From the NCBI GenBank assembly GCA_031553705.1, contig JAVBLD010000042.1, forward strand, positions 1 through 38,260: 38,260 nucleotides of DNA, given 5' to 3'. Of this stretch, positions 26,270-34,282 are shown piece after piece. The stretch comes from JAVBLD01 sp031553705. Lineage in GTDB: Bacteria; Bacteroidota; Bacteroidia; Bacteroidales; Marinifilaceae. The translations under genes and the position numbers were made by a program. Position 1 is the first letter of the stretch. Each line of letters begins with the position of its first letter. Under the pieces are notes generated by a model, which saw only the letters and a list, made by a program, of their open reading frames with translations, searched no databases and was not told the DNA's origin.

Positions 26270-29200
26270 TTATTTATATTCATCCCAACTCTTAATCGCT
26301 ATCTCATCTTTATCTACTTTACAAATAGCATAAATAAATGCACTTGCCAGCCGTGCATTTGTGATCAGCGGTATATTGTAATCAACCGCCGCGCGACGGA
26401 TCTTATAACCGTTATCAAGTTCCCGTTCGGTATAGTTTTTAGGGATATTTATCACCATATCAATCTTTTTATTCCGAAGATATTCCATAATATTCGGATC
26501 TTTCGCTTCATCCGGCCAGTAAAGAATCTTTGTATCAATATCATTGTCAGCAAAAAATTTCGCAGTACCTGCCGTCGCAAAGATCTGATACCCTTTCTCC
26601 ACCAGCATACGGGTAGAGTTCAGTAGCTCCACTTTTGAACGGGTAGGACCGGAAGATATCAATATATTTTTTTGCGGAATACGGTACCCTACAGAAAGCA
26701 TACTTTTTAGAATGGCTTCGTAGTAATTCTCTCCGATACATCCCACTTCCCCGGTCGAAGCCATATCCACACCCAATACAGGATCAGCCTTTAATAAACG
26801 AGCAAATGAAAACTGAGAAGCCTTTACCCCTACATAGTCCAGATCAAATACCGATTTATTCAATGGCTGCACTTTTTCTCCCAACATAATCTGGGTAGCC
26901 ATTTCAACAAAATTGAATTTAATAACCTTTGAAACAAACGGAAAACTACGCGAAGCACGCAGGTTACACTCAATAACCTTGATGTCATTATCTTTTGCCA
27001 GAAATTGCATATTGAAAGGGCCCGAGATATTCAACTCTTTAGCTATCGCCCGGGCAATCTTTTTAATTCTGCGAATCGTTTCAATATAAAGTTTCTGCGC
27101 CGGAAAAACAATCGTAGCATCACCGGAATGTACACCGGCAAATTCAACATGCTCACTGATAGCATAAGCTTTAATTTCACCATTCTGGGCAACCGCATCA
27201 ATTTCTACCTCCTTGGCCTGTTCTATAAACTCGGTTACTACCACCGGATGGTCTTTTGAAACCTTAGCAGCCAGTTCTAAAAACCGGAGTAACTCCTCTC
27301 TATTCGACACAACATTCATCGCTGCACCCGAAAGCACATAGGAAGGACGTATCAGCACGGGAAACCCTACTTCATCTACAAACCTGTAGATATCTTCAAT
27401 ACTTGTGAGCTCCCTCCAGCGAGGCTGGTCAATATTCAGGCAATCGCACATCGTAGAGAATTTTTGCCTGTCTTCAGCGCGATCAATCGATTCCGCAGAA
27501 GTTCCTAAAATCGTTACATGTTGTTTATACAAACGCATCGCCAGGTTATTCGGGATCTGTCCGCCAGTGGAAACGATCACCCCTTTCGGCTGCTCAAGCT
27601 CTACTATATCCATCACTCTTTCAAAAGAAAGTTCGTCAAAATAGAGACGATCACAAGTGTCATAATCGGTACTTACTGTCTCCGGATTATAGTTGATCAT
27701 CACCGAGCGATAACCGCTTTTTTTAATAGTATTGACAGCACTTACTCCACACCAGTCAAATTCCACACTGCTACCGATCCGGTAAGCGCCTGATCCTAAT
27801 ACAATTACCGAGCGGCTATCATTTTCGTAAACAATATCATTTTCGTCTCCGTTATAAGTGACATAGAGATAGTTTGTTTTCGCCGGATACTCTCCGGCAA
27901 GAGTGTCGATTTGCTTGATGCATGGAAAAATACCTTGTTCTTTGCGATATTCGCGAACTTTCAACATTTTTTCATGATCGGATAACTTCTCTTTTTTCAT
28001 CGTCAATCGACCGATCTGAAAATCTGAAAATCCCATCCGTTTTGCTCTTTTCAACAAATCGGAATTAACTCCGGCAACAGTGTCATACCTATTCAGCTCG
28101 TTTTTCAGGTTATGAATATTCTGTAATCTTTCCAGAAACCAACAATCGATTTTAGTGATTTCATGAATCTTCTCCACATCATAGCCTTTTTCAAAAGCTT
28201 CTGCAATAGCAAAAATCCGGGCATCGGTGGGGTTTGCCAACTCTTCATCCACACTTCTTACGCGCTGCTTATTACAGACAAACCCGTGCATACCCTGACC
28301 TACCATCCGGAGTCCTTTCTGGATAGCCTCTTCGAAAGTTCGTCCTATGGCCATGATTTCCCCGACACTTTTCATCGAAGATCCGATTAGTTTGGATACA
28401 CCTTCAAATTTATTTAAATCCCAACGAGGAATCTTGCATACCACATAGTCCAGGGCAGGCTCGAAACAGGCAGTGGTCACCTTTGTTACGGAATTTTTGA
28501 TTTCATGTAAGCCATATCCTAACCCAAGCTTAGCCGCCACAAAAGCCAACGGATAACCGGTAGCTTTCGACGCTAAAGCACTGGAACGCGATAAACGGGC
28601 ATTTACCTCAATGACACGGTAGTCTTCCGAATTCGGATCAAGTGCATATTGCACATTACACTCTCCTACAATACCTATATGACGAATAATCCGAATAGCA
28701 ATCTCTCTCAATTTATGATACTCGTTATTAGTCAAAGTCTGTGATGGAGCAACCACAATACTTTCGCCAGTATGAATACCAAGAGGGTCGAAATTTTCCA
28801 TATTACAAACCGTAATACAGTTATCATACCGGTCCCGTACAACCTCATATTCCACCTCTTTCCAACCTTTCAAAGACTCTTCCACCAAGATTTGGGGCGA
28901 ATAGGAGAATGCACTTCCGGCCAATTTTTGCAACTCCTCCATATCGGAACAAAAACCGGATCCCAACCCTCCTAAGGTGTAGGCAGCCCGTATGATAAGC
29001 GGAAATCCAAGTTCCTGTGCAGCCTTTAAAGCTTCAGCCATTGTATTTGCGGCAATACTGCGGGGTGTTTTCACTTGTATTTCATGCAATTTACCAGCAA
29101 AGATCTCCCGGTCTTCCGTATCAATAATCGCTTGTACCGGAGTCCCTAAAACCCGGATATTATATTTCACAAAAACACCTCTTCTATACAGTTCCACACC

Positions 29201-29491
29201 ACAATTCAAGGCAGTTTGTCCACCGAAAGAGAGCAATATGCCGTCAGGACGCTCTTTTTTAATTACTTCTTCTACAAAATCTGGCGTAACCGGCAAATAG
29301 TATATTTTATCCGCAACACCCTCGGAAGTTTGTACAGTTGCAATATTCGGATTAATTAATACACTGTATATCCCTTCTTCTCTCAATGCCTTCAATGCTT
29401 GTGAACCGGAATAATCAAATTCTCCGGCTTCGCCTATCTTTAAAGCACCTGAACCCAGTAATAATATCTTATTCATTTTTTCCATTGCCAT
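26270..29491 (-). CDS. carB: Carbamoyl-phosphate synthase large subunit
   Basis: CarB makes carbamoyl phosphate from bicarbonate, ammonia (from CarA) and two ATP. It has two homologous halves: N-terminal pre-ATP-grasp GSGALKIGEAGEFDYSG, ATP-grasp about 130-335, a middle oligomerisation region, and a second half with GSGAYRIGSSVEFDWCG and a second ATP-grasp about 670-860. A C-terminal MGS-like allosteric domain starts near residue 930. At 1073 aa it is full length. The phrases GEAGEFDYSGSQ and NPNIATVQTSEG resemble eukaryotic CPS (CAD) more than E. coli CarB, as in other Bacteroidetes. It follows carA by 58 bases; the start may be the ATG at 29476 (MNKILLLGSG). Confidence 0.95.
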   Translation of the reverse strand: MAMEKMNKILLLGSGALKIGEAGEFDYSGSQALKALREEGIYSVLINPNIATVQTSEGVADKIYYLPVTPDFVEEVIKKERPDGILLSFGGQTALNCGVELYRRGVFVKYNIRVLGTPVQAIIDTEDREIFAGKLHEIQVKTPRSIAANTMAEALKAAQELGFPLIIRAAYTLGGLGSGFCSDMEELQKLAGSAFSYSPQILVEESLKGWKEVEYEVVRDRYDNCITVCNMENFDPLGIHTGESIVVAPSQTLTNNEYHKLREIAIRIIRHIGIVGECNVQYALDPNSEDYRVIEVNARLSRSSALASKATGYPLAFVAAKLGLGYGLHEIKNSVTKVTTACFEPALDYVVCKIPRWDLNKFEGVSKLIGSSMKSVGEIMAIGRTFEEAIQKGLRMVGQGMHGFVCNKQRVRSVDEELANPTDARIFAIAEAFEKGYDVEKIHEITKIDCWFLERLQNIHNLKNELNRYDTVAGVNSDLLKRAKRMGFSDFQIGRLTMKKEKLSDHEKMLKVREYRKEQGIFPCIKQIDTLAGEYPAKTNYLYVTYNGDENDIVYENDSRSVIVLGSGAYRIGSSVEFDWCGVSAVNTIKKSGYRSVMINYNPETVSTDYDTCDRLYFDELSFERVMDIVELEQPKGVIVSTGGQIPNNLAMRLYKQHVTILGTSAESIDRAEDRQKFSTMCDCLNIDQPRWRELTSIEDIYRFVDEVGFPVLIRPSYVLSGAAMNVVSNREELLRFLELAAKVSKDHPVVVTEFIEQAKEVEIDAVAQNGEIKAYAISEHVEFAGVHSGDATIVFPAQKLYIETIRRIKKIARAIAKELNISGPFNMQFLAKDNDIKVIECNLRASRSFPFVSKVIKFNFVEMATQIMLGEKVQPLNKSVFDLDYVGVKASQFSFARLLKADPVLGVDMASTGEVGCIGENYYEAILKSMLSVGYRIPQKNILISSGPTRSKVELLNSTRMLVEKGYQIFATAGTAKFFADNDIDTKILYWPDEAKDPNIMEYLRNKKIDMVINIPKNYTERELDNGYKIRRAAVDYNIPLITNARLASAFIYAICKVDKDEIAIKSWDEYK

Positions 29492-29549
29492 GACTTATTC
29501 CGATTTTAAATTTTAGATTGAAAGACACTACACATATTCACCTGCCCTT

Positions 29550-30629
29550 TTACTTACTTTTTTCTATCGCACGGATAAAATTATCAAAAAGAAACTCCGT
29601 ATCCACCGGTCCACTTGATGCTTCAGGATGAAATTGTGTTGAAAAGAAAGGTTTAGAAATATGTTGTATACCTTCGTTCGTACCATCATTTACATTTACA
29701 AAAAGCGGCTTCCAATCCGACGGTAAAGTACTGCTGTCAATTGCAAAACCATGATTCTGAGAAGTGATATAACATCTGGTTTTACCCGGTTCCATTACAG
29801 GCTGATTATGACTTCTATGTCCGTATTTCAACTTGTATGTTTCGGCTCCAGCAGCCCTGGCCAGTAACTGATTGCCAAGGCATATACCCATAATCGGTGT
29901 ATTCCTGGCCAGCATTCTCCTTATTGCCTCAATCGTTTTTCCACAATGAGAAGGATCACCCGGACCGTTCGACAAAAAGATCCCATCACAAGCTTCATTA
30001 CTAAAATCATAGTCCCACGGAACCCTCTTAATTGTTACGTCTCTCTTTAAAAGGCAGCGGATAATATTATACTTCACGCCACAATCCACCAGTACAATCC
30101 TATACTTTCCGCTTCCGTACTCTATCACCTTTTTAGTGGAGACTTCAGCTACGATATTGTGTTTATTTGGATCGTAAAAAGGAATCTGCTCGTTATTAAA
30201 TTCTATTTTTCCGGGCATAGCACCTTGCTCACGCAGCTTCTTGGTCAATGCCCGCGTATCTATACCAAAAAGCCCCGGAACTTGTTGATCTTTCAACCAT
30301 TGACCGAGGCTTTTTTCCGAATTCCAATGACTGTATGCAAACGAATAATCGGCGATAATAAGGGCCGTACAGTGTATTCTGTCCGATTCGAAGAATTTCG
30401 AAACTCCGTCTTGTTTCTCATCATTAGGAACTCCATAATTCCCGATCATCGGATAAGTAGGTACGAGTATTTGCCCTTTGTAAGAAGGATCGGTAAGACT
30501 TTCCGGATAGCCTGTCATCGCTGTGTAGAACACCACCTCTCCCGAAACAGAGCGTTCGTACCCAAAAGAATACCCCTCATAAGTTGTTCCATCCTGCAGA
30601 ACCAAACGTGCTTTTTTGAAATTTTGCAT
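29550..30629 (-). CDS. carA: Carbamoyl-phosphate synthase small subunit (glutaminase)
   Basis: CarA hydrolyses glutamine and passes ammonia to CarB. The N-terminal CPSase domain (LVLQDGTTYEGYSFG, TAMTGYPESLTDPSY) is followed by a class I glutamine amidotransferase with catalytic C250 in MGICLGNQLL and H334/E336 in QFHPEAS. The residue after LG is Asn where many relatives have His (GICLGHQ), which is outside the triad. At 359 aa it is full length. FFESDRIHCTAL and LTKKLREQG match the eukaryotic-type small-subunit domain. It is the first gene of the carAB operon and is divergent from argR. Confidence 0.95.
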   Translation of the reverse strand: MQNFKKARLVLQDGTTYEGYSFGYERSVSGEVVFYTAMTGYPESLTDPSYKGQILVPTYPMIGNYGVPNDEKQDGVSKFFESDRIHCTALIIADYSFAYSHWNSEKSLGQWLKDQQVPGLFGIDTRALTKKLREQGAMPGKIEFNNEQIPFYDPNKHNIVAEVSTKKVIEYGSGKYRIVLVDCGVKYNIIRCLLKRDVTIKRVPWDYDFSNEACDGIFLSNGPGDPSHCGKTIEAIRRMLARNTPIMGICLGNQLLARAAGAETYKLKYGHRSHNQPVMEPGKTRCYITSQNHGFAIDSSTLPSDWKPLFVNVNDGTNEGIQHISKPFFSTQFHPEASSGPVDTEFLFDNFIRAIEKSK

Positions 30630-30670
30630 ATTTACTTTTTGTGCTGATTTACCTTATGTCCAAATTGGCG

Positions 30671-30700
30671 TAAAGGTAACAAAACTTTCGGGGAGACAAA
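30671..30700 (-). promoter_or_regulatory. Predicted carAB promoter
   Basis: Minus-strand TACCTTTA (30678-30671) fits the -7 consensus at seven of eight positions, and TTTG (30700-30697) lies 18 bases upstream as a -33 element. Transcription would start about 30665, some 35 bases before the carA ATG. The -33 element touches the first ARG-box-like site at 30699-30716. Confidence 0.5.
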
Positions 30701-30737
30701 AGAATAAATATGGATTTGTTATGAATAAATATACATT
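30699..30737. promoter_or_regulatory. Tandem ARG-box-like operators between carA and argR
   Basis: TATGAATAAATATACATT (30720-30737) matches the E. coli ARG box (TGAAT, four A/T, ATTCA) with one mismatch among the fixed bases. A weaker copy, GAAT-AAAT-ATGGA, lies at 30699-30716, leaving exactly 3 bases between the two 18-mers. Paired boxes 3 bp apart are the classic layout bound by an ArgR hexamer. A binding event here would cover the carAB -33 element and could also affect argR. Confidence 0.55.
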
Positions 30738-30795
30738 AGTTGCTACCGGAATGCATAAAATCTGCTAACAAAGAACGAATTGCAGAATTATTCTT

Positions 30796-30803
30796 TATTT
30801 TTG
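30796..30803 (+). promoter_or_regulatory. Predicted -7 element for argR
   Basis: TATTTTTG fits TAnnTTTG exactly, about 90 bases before the argR ATG at 30895. A -33 TTTG at the proper distance is not visible. A GAATTATTC palindrome lies just upstream (30785-30793). Confidence 0.35.
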
Positions 30804-30894
30804 CCATACTTTATTCTATCAGGCTGCCAGACATACCTAGCAACTCAAAGGTCAGGCTCTGTAATAAAGTAAATTACCAATCATAAAGCAAGTT

Positions 30895-31374
30895 ATGAGG
30901 AATAAAACAAAAAGGCTTTTAACAATTCGGAAATTAATCGAATCGGAACTGATCTGTTCACAGGAAGAGTTACTATTTCGCCTGAAAGAAATGGGGGTAG
31001 AAGCTACACAGAGCACATTGTCAAGAGATCTGAAGTTTATGAAAGTAGCAAAAATTCCCCATAAAGAAAAAGGATATATTTATATCATCCCCGAAAACAT
31101 CTTAAATGAGCAACGGGAAGAAAAAGCATCTTCTATTATTACCGACACCATTCTAAATATTGATTTCTCGGGTAATATTGCTGTAATTAAAACTCTCTCC
31201 GGATACGCGAATGCCGTAACCGTGTTGATTGACCGGGAAAATTATTTCGAAATTTTAGGTACAATTGCCGGTGACGACACAATCTTTATTGTTATGCGGG
31301 AAGGGGTAAATCGCAATCAACTGGTAGAAGCCCTCACGTCGGTTCATCCAGAAATCCATACTTTATATAAATAA
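30895..31374 (+). CDS. argR: Arginine repressor ArgR
   Basis: ArgR is the hexameric arginine-responsive regulator. The winged-helix domain contains SQEELLFRLKEMGVEATQSTL and SRDL (residues 22-46), the recognition segment of the family. The C-terminal arginine-binding domain has GTIAGDDTIFIV (122-133), with the conserved Asp pair that contacts arginine. At 159 aa it is full length. It is divergent from carAB with ARG-box-like sites between them, so autoregulation and control of carAB and the arginine operon are likely. Confidence 0.93.
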   Translation: MRNKTKRLLTIRKLIESELICSQEELLFRLKEMGVEATQSTLSRDLKFMKVAKIPHKEKGYIYIIPENILNEQREEKASSIITDTILNIDFSGNIAVIKTLSGYANAVTVLIDRENYFEILGTIAGDDTIFIVMREGVNRNQLVEALTSVHPEIHTLYK

Positions 31375-31402
31375 GAAATTAGGAATTAGAGATAATAGTT
31401 TG

Positions 31403-31410
31403 TAAATTTG
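31403..31410 (+). promoter_or_regulatory. Predicted -7 element for panC
   Basis: TAAATTTG fits TAnnTTTG exactly, 25 bases before the panC ATG, giving a leader of about 20 bases. No clear -33 is seen. It indicates that panC, panD and rfaE2 are transcribed separately from argR. Confidence 0.45.
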
Positions 31411-31435
31411 CATCCCGAATTTTATTTGGTGTATT

Positions 31436-32278
31436 ATGCAAATTGTATATACTAAAGATGAATTAACGGATTTGATCGATCATTACAAGAAAAGAGGTAA
31501 CGTGATCGGGTTTGTACCTACTATGGGTGCATTACATGACGGACATTTATCTCTGGTAAAGGAGAGTAAGAAATGCAGTAATGTTACCATTGTAAGTATA
31601 TTTGTCAACCCCACGCAATTTAACGATTCCGAAGATTTGAAAAGATATCCGCGGACATTATCCGCGGATATTGAATTATTGAAAAATGTGAATTGCGATA
31701 TCGTTTTTGTACCTTCAGTGAAAGAAATCTATCCGGAAGAAGATTCTCGTAAATTTGACTTCGGATATATCGAATCGATAATGGAAGGGGCTAAAAGACC
31801 TGGGCATTTTAATGGGGTAGCACAAGTGGTAAGCCGTTTATTTGATATTACGACACCTGACAAGGCATTTTTCGGCATGAAAGATTTTCAGCAAATTGCC
31901 ATCATCAGACTTATGTCGGAACAATTAAAGTATGATTTGGAAATTATTGCATGTCCTATTATACGGGAAGAAAACGGCTTGGCCATGAGTTCCAGAAACA
32001 AACTGTTAAGTGAAGAACATAAAAAAAATGCCCCTCATATATATGCTACTTTAAAAAAAGCATGTAACTTAGCTTCTAAAATGAGTGTAGCTGATTTGAA
32101 AAAATGGATCACCGATGAGATCAATCGTAATCCATTTTTACAAGTAGAATATGTTGAAATAGTTGATCATACAACATTAAGTGTCGTACAGCATTGGGAA
32201 GGAAAAGGGAAGAAAGTAATATGTGTCGCTGTCTATGCAGGAAAAATCAGATTAATTGATAATGTTGTATCGGAATAA
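31436..32278 (+). CDS. panC: Pantothenate synthetase
   Basis: PanC joins pantoate and beta-alanine with ATP to give pantothenate. The nucleotidyltransferase HIGH-type motif appears in FVPTMGALHDGHLSL (26-40). FVNPTQF and the central FFGMKDFQQIAIIRLM are conserved family segments, and LAMSSRN corresponds to the KMSKS-like loop. Its 280 aa is normal. panD, which makes the beta-alanine, follows after 61 bases, so the two genes supply one pathway. A short inverted repeat (ATATCCGCGGAC/TCCGCGGATAT) lies inside the coding sequence at 31645-31670. Confidence 0.95.
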   Translation: MQIVYTKDELTDLIDHYKKRGNVIGFVPTMGALHDGHLSLVKESKKCSNVTIVSIFVNPTQFNDSEDLKRYPRTLSADIELLKNVNCDIVFVPSVKEIYPEEDSRKFDFGYIESIMEGAKRPGHFNGVAQVVSRLFDITTPDKAFFGMKDFQQIAIIRLMSEQLKYDLEIIACPIIREENGLAMSSRNKLLSEEHKKNAPHIYATLKKACNLASKMSVADLKKWITDEINRNPFLQVEYVEIVDHTTLSVVQHWEGKGKKVICVAVYAGKIRLIDNVVSE

Positions 32279-32339
32279 TGTCGCTGCCACCCGAAAGTGA
32301 CATGGACTGTAAATAAACAAAAACTTAAATCTAGAACAG

Positions 32340-32690
32340 ATGTTTATAGAAGTAGTAAAATCAAAGCTCCACAAAGTGACAATTACTGAAGCCAATCTTC
32401 AATATGTGGGAAGTGTCACAATTGATGTAGCATTGATGGAAGCTGCCAACCTCATAGAGAATGAAAAAGTGCAGATTGTCAATGTAAACAATGGAGAAAG
32501 GATTGAAACTTATGTGATAAAAGGAGAGAGGAATTCCGGTATCATTTGCCTGAATGGCCCCGCAGCCCGAAAATGTGCTGTAGGTGACGTAATCATCATT
32601 ATCTCCTATGCATCCATGGATTTTGAAGAAGCTAAACAGTACGAACCGACACTAGTGTTCCCCGAAACATCCACAAATAGACTTATTTAA
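32340..32690 (+). CDS. panD: Aspartate 1-decarboxylase
   Basis: PanD decarboxylates aspartate to beta-alanine. The pro-enzyme cleaves itself between G24 and S25 (YVGSVTID), and the serine becomes the pyruvoyl cofactor; this site is intact. NGPAARKCAVGDVIIIISYA is the conserved C-terminal part. Length 116 aa is typical. It sits between panC and rfaE2, 21 bases before the latter. Confidence 0.95.
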   Translation: MFIEVVKSKLHKVTITEANLQYVGSVTIDVALMEAANLIENEKVQIVNVNNGERIETYVIKGERNSGIICLNGPAARKCAVGDVIIIISYASMDFEEAKQYEPTLVFPETSTNRLI

Positions 32691-32711
32691 ACATATTATT
32701 CATACCGATAC

Positions 32712-33197
32712 ATGAATATTCTCCCATTTATTGAAAACAAGATAATAAATAATTGTCCGGAATTAGATCCCGCCTTAAGTCTATGGCGATTCAAGAACGA
32801 AAAAATTGTTTTTACAAATGGGTGTTTTGATATTGTGCACAGAGGACATGTAGAGTATTTGATAAAAGCAGCAGCACTTGGTACAAAACTGATAATCGGG
32901 TTAAATTCAGATACTTCTGTAAAAAAACTGAAAAGTGTAAACAGACCAATAAACGACGAACAGTCCAGAGCCTTATTATTAGCCTCCTTCATATTTGTAG
33001 ACAAGGTTATTTTATTTGAAACAGATACACCTATAGACCTTATCAGACATATTCAACCAGATATTTTAGTAAAAGGAGGAGACTATAAGCCAGAAAATAT
33101 TATAGGTTACGACATTGTAAAAGCAAAAGGGGGAGATGTCGTAGCTATTGATTTTATTGATGGATTCTCTTCTACCGCCATCCTGGATAAAATCTGA
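32712..33197 (+). CDS. rfaE2: D-glycero-beta-D-manno-heptose 1-phosphate adenylyltransferase
   Basis: This is a stand-alone cytidylyltransferase-like enzyme that makes ADP-heptose for lipopolysaccharide. Motifs are FTNGCFDIVHRGHVEYL (34-50, HxGH site), GLNSDTSVKKLK and PDILVKGGDY, typical of the HldE C-terminal domain. At 161 aa it lacks the kinase domain, as usual for the split RfaE2 form. It follows panD by 21 bases in the same direction and is the last gene before the candidate origin region. Confidence 0.9.
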   Translation: MNILPFIENKIINNCPELDPALSLWRFKNEKIVFTNGCFDIVHRGHVEYLIKAAALGTKLIIGLNSDTSVKKLKSVNRPINDEQSRALLLASFIFVDKVILFETDTPIDLIRHIQPDILVKGGDYKPENIIGYDIVKAKGGDVVAIDFIDGFSSTAILDKI

Positions 33198-33803
33198 ATA
33201 TTCCATTTACCATTTTTCCAATCCAATCCTGACAAATTTTGTTGATAACATGTGAGTGAGATGTTGAAAAATTCTATAATGAAAGCCATAAGTTTATTTG
33301 GTTATTTCATATCCTCCATGCTTGAATTAAATCCTAATCGCCAAAAAAAAGAGATGAGTTTTTACTCCTAAATTTTCATACATGTTTTCAACAATTATAC
33401 ACAAAAACCTACCTGTTATTTTTCCACAAGATAAATTCCTGACACATGTTAGTAAAAACATAACATATTAAATATAACATATTTATGAATATAGTATCTG
33501 TTACTAACGTGCGATAGAATATTAGTTATTAAAAAAACAAGGGAAAAAGGCGATATTTATAAAATAGTTGACAGTCCATTATAATCACTATTTTCTTTTT
33601 TTAAATAAAGAGATATAATAATAATAATGGCAATATTCAAAAACTGTTTAGATCATTACAAATGGATTTTCGAATAATTTTTATTGAAATGAAGTGAAAA
33701 TGTATTAAGTTTGAAAGTTTGTATATTATCTTAATTGTTGACCTGTTGAATCAGGTAATATTATGGGTAATATTTTAATAATCCCCTAAAGAATAGAGCA
33801 GAT
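33198..33803. other. Gene-free AT-rich region, candidate replication origin (oriC)
   Basis: This 606-base gap holds no gene. Within 33240-33428 there are five 9-mers close to the DnaA box TTATCCACA: TGTTGATAA (33240-33248), TGTTGAAAA (33262-33270), TTTTCAACA (33385-33393), TTATACACA (33395-33403) and TTTTCCACA (33420-33428). Three differ from consensus by one base and two by two. The two on the left are in one orientation and the three on the right in the other. An A/T-rich stretch suited to unwinding follows (about 33450-33740). Gene direction and G/C balance also shift here. The 5-bp repeat ACCTG/CAGGT (33741-33756) is near dut. The call is an inference; no dnaA gene is nearby. Confidence 0.5.
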
Positions 33804-34238
33804 ATGAAAATTAATATTGTAAATCGATCAAAACATCCCCTTCCCGAATATAAGACTAAATTGTCTGCGGGGATGGATATAAGAGCGAACCTGAATGGAT
33901 TAATTACGTTAAAACCTTTGGATAGAAAGCTTGTACCCACGGGCCTGTTTATAGAGTTGCCGGAAGGATATGAGGCTCAGATCCGTCCTCGCAGTGGATT
34001 AGCATTGAATGAGGGATTAGGAATATTAAACAGTCCCGGAACCATAGATGCTGACTATAGGGGGGAGATTGGAATCATTGTAGTTAATCTGTCTAATAAT
34101 GTAGTAACGATCAAAGATGGTGATAGAATTTGTCAAATGGTTATTCAAAAAGTAGAACAGCCGGAATTGATTGAAGTACAAGAATTAGGAAATACTGAGA
34201 GAGGGGCTGGGGGATTTGGACATACAGGGAAAAGCTGA
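33804..34238 (+). CDS. dut: Deoxyuridine 5'-triphosphate nucleotidohydrolase (dUTPase)
   Basis: Dut hydrolyses dUTP to dUMP, keeping uracil out of DNA and feeding dTMP synthesis. All five motifs of the trimeric family are visible: AGMDIRA (22-28), RPRSGLAL (61-68), GTIDADYRGEIG (79-90), GDRICQMVI (106-114) and RGAGGFGHTG (133-142, with the aromatic Phe that covers uracil). At 144 aa it is full length. The TPR gene follows after 44 bases on the same strand. Confidence 0.95.
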   Translation: MKINIVNRSKHPLPEYKTKLSAGMDIRANLNGLITLKPLDRKLVPTGLFIELPEGYEAQIRPRSGLALNEGLGILNSPGTIDADYRGEIGIIVVNLSNNVVTIKDGDRICQMVIQKVEQPELIEVQELGNTERGAGGFGHTGKS

Positions 34239-34282
34239 TAATACATTGTTGGCTTGATAAATATAATAATATCTGATTACTT

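Noticed and set aside
31645..31670. Inverted repeat with TCCGCGGA inside panC as a regulatory site
   Set aside because: It is inside conserved coding sequence (KRYPRTLSADIE) and is explained by codon choice; nothing else supports a function.
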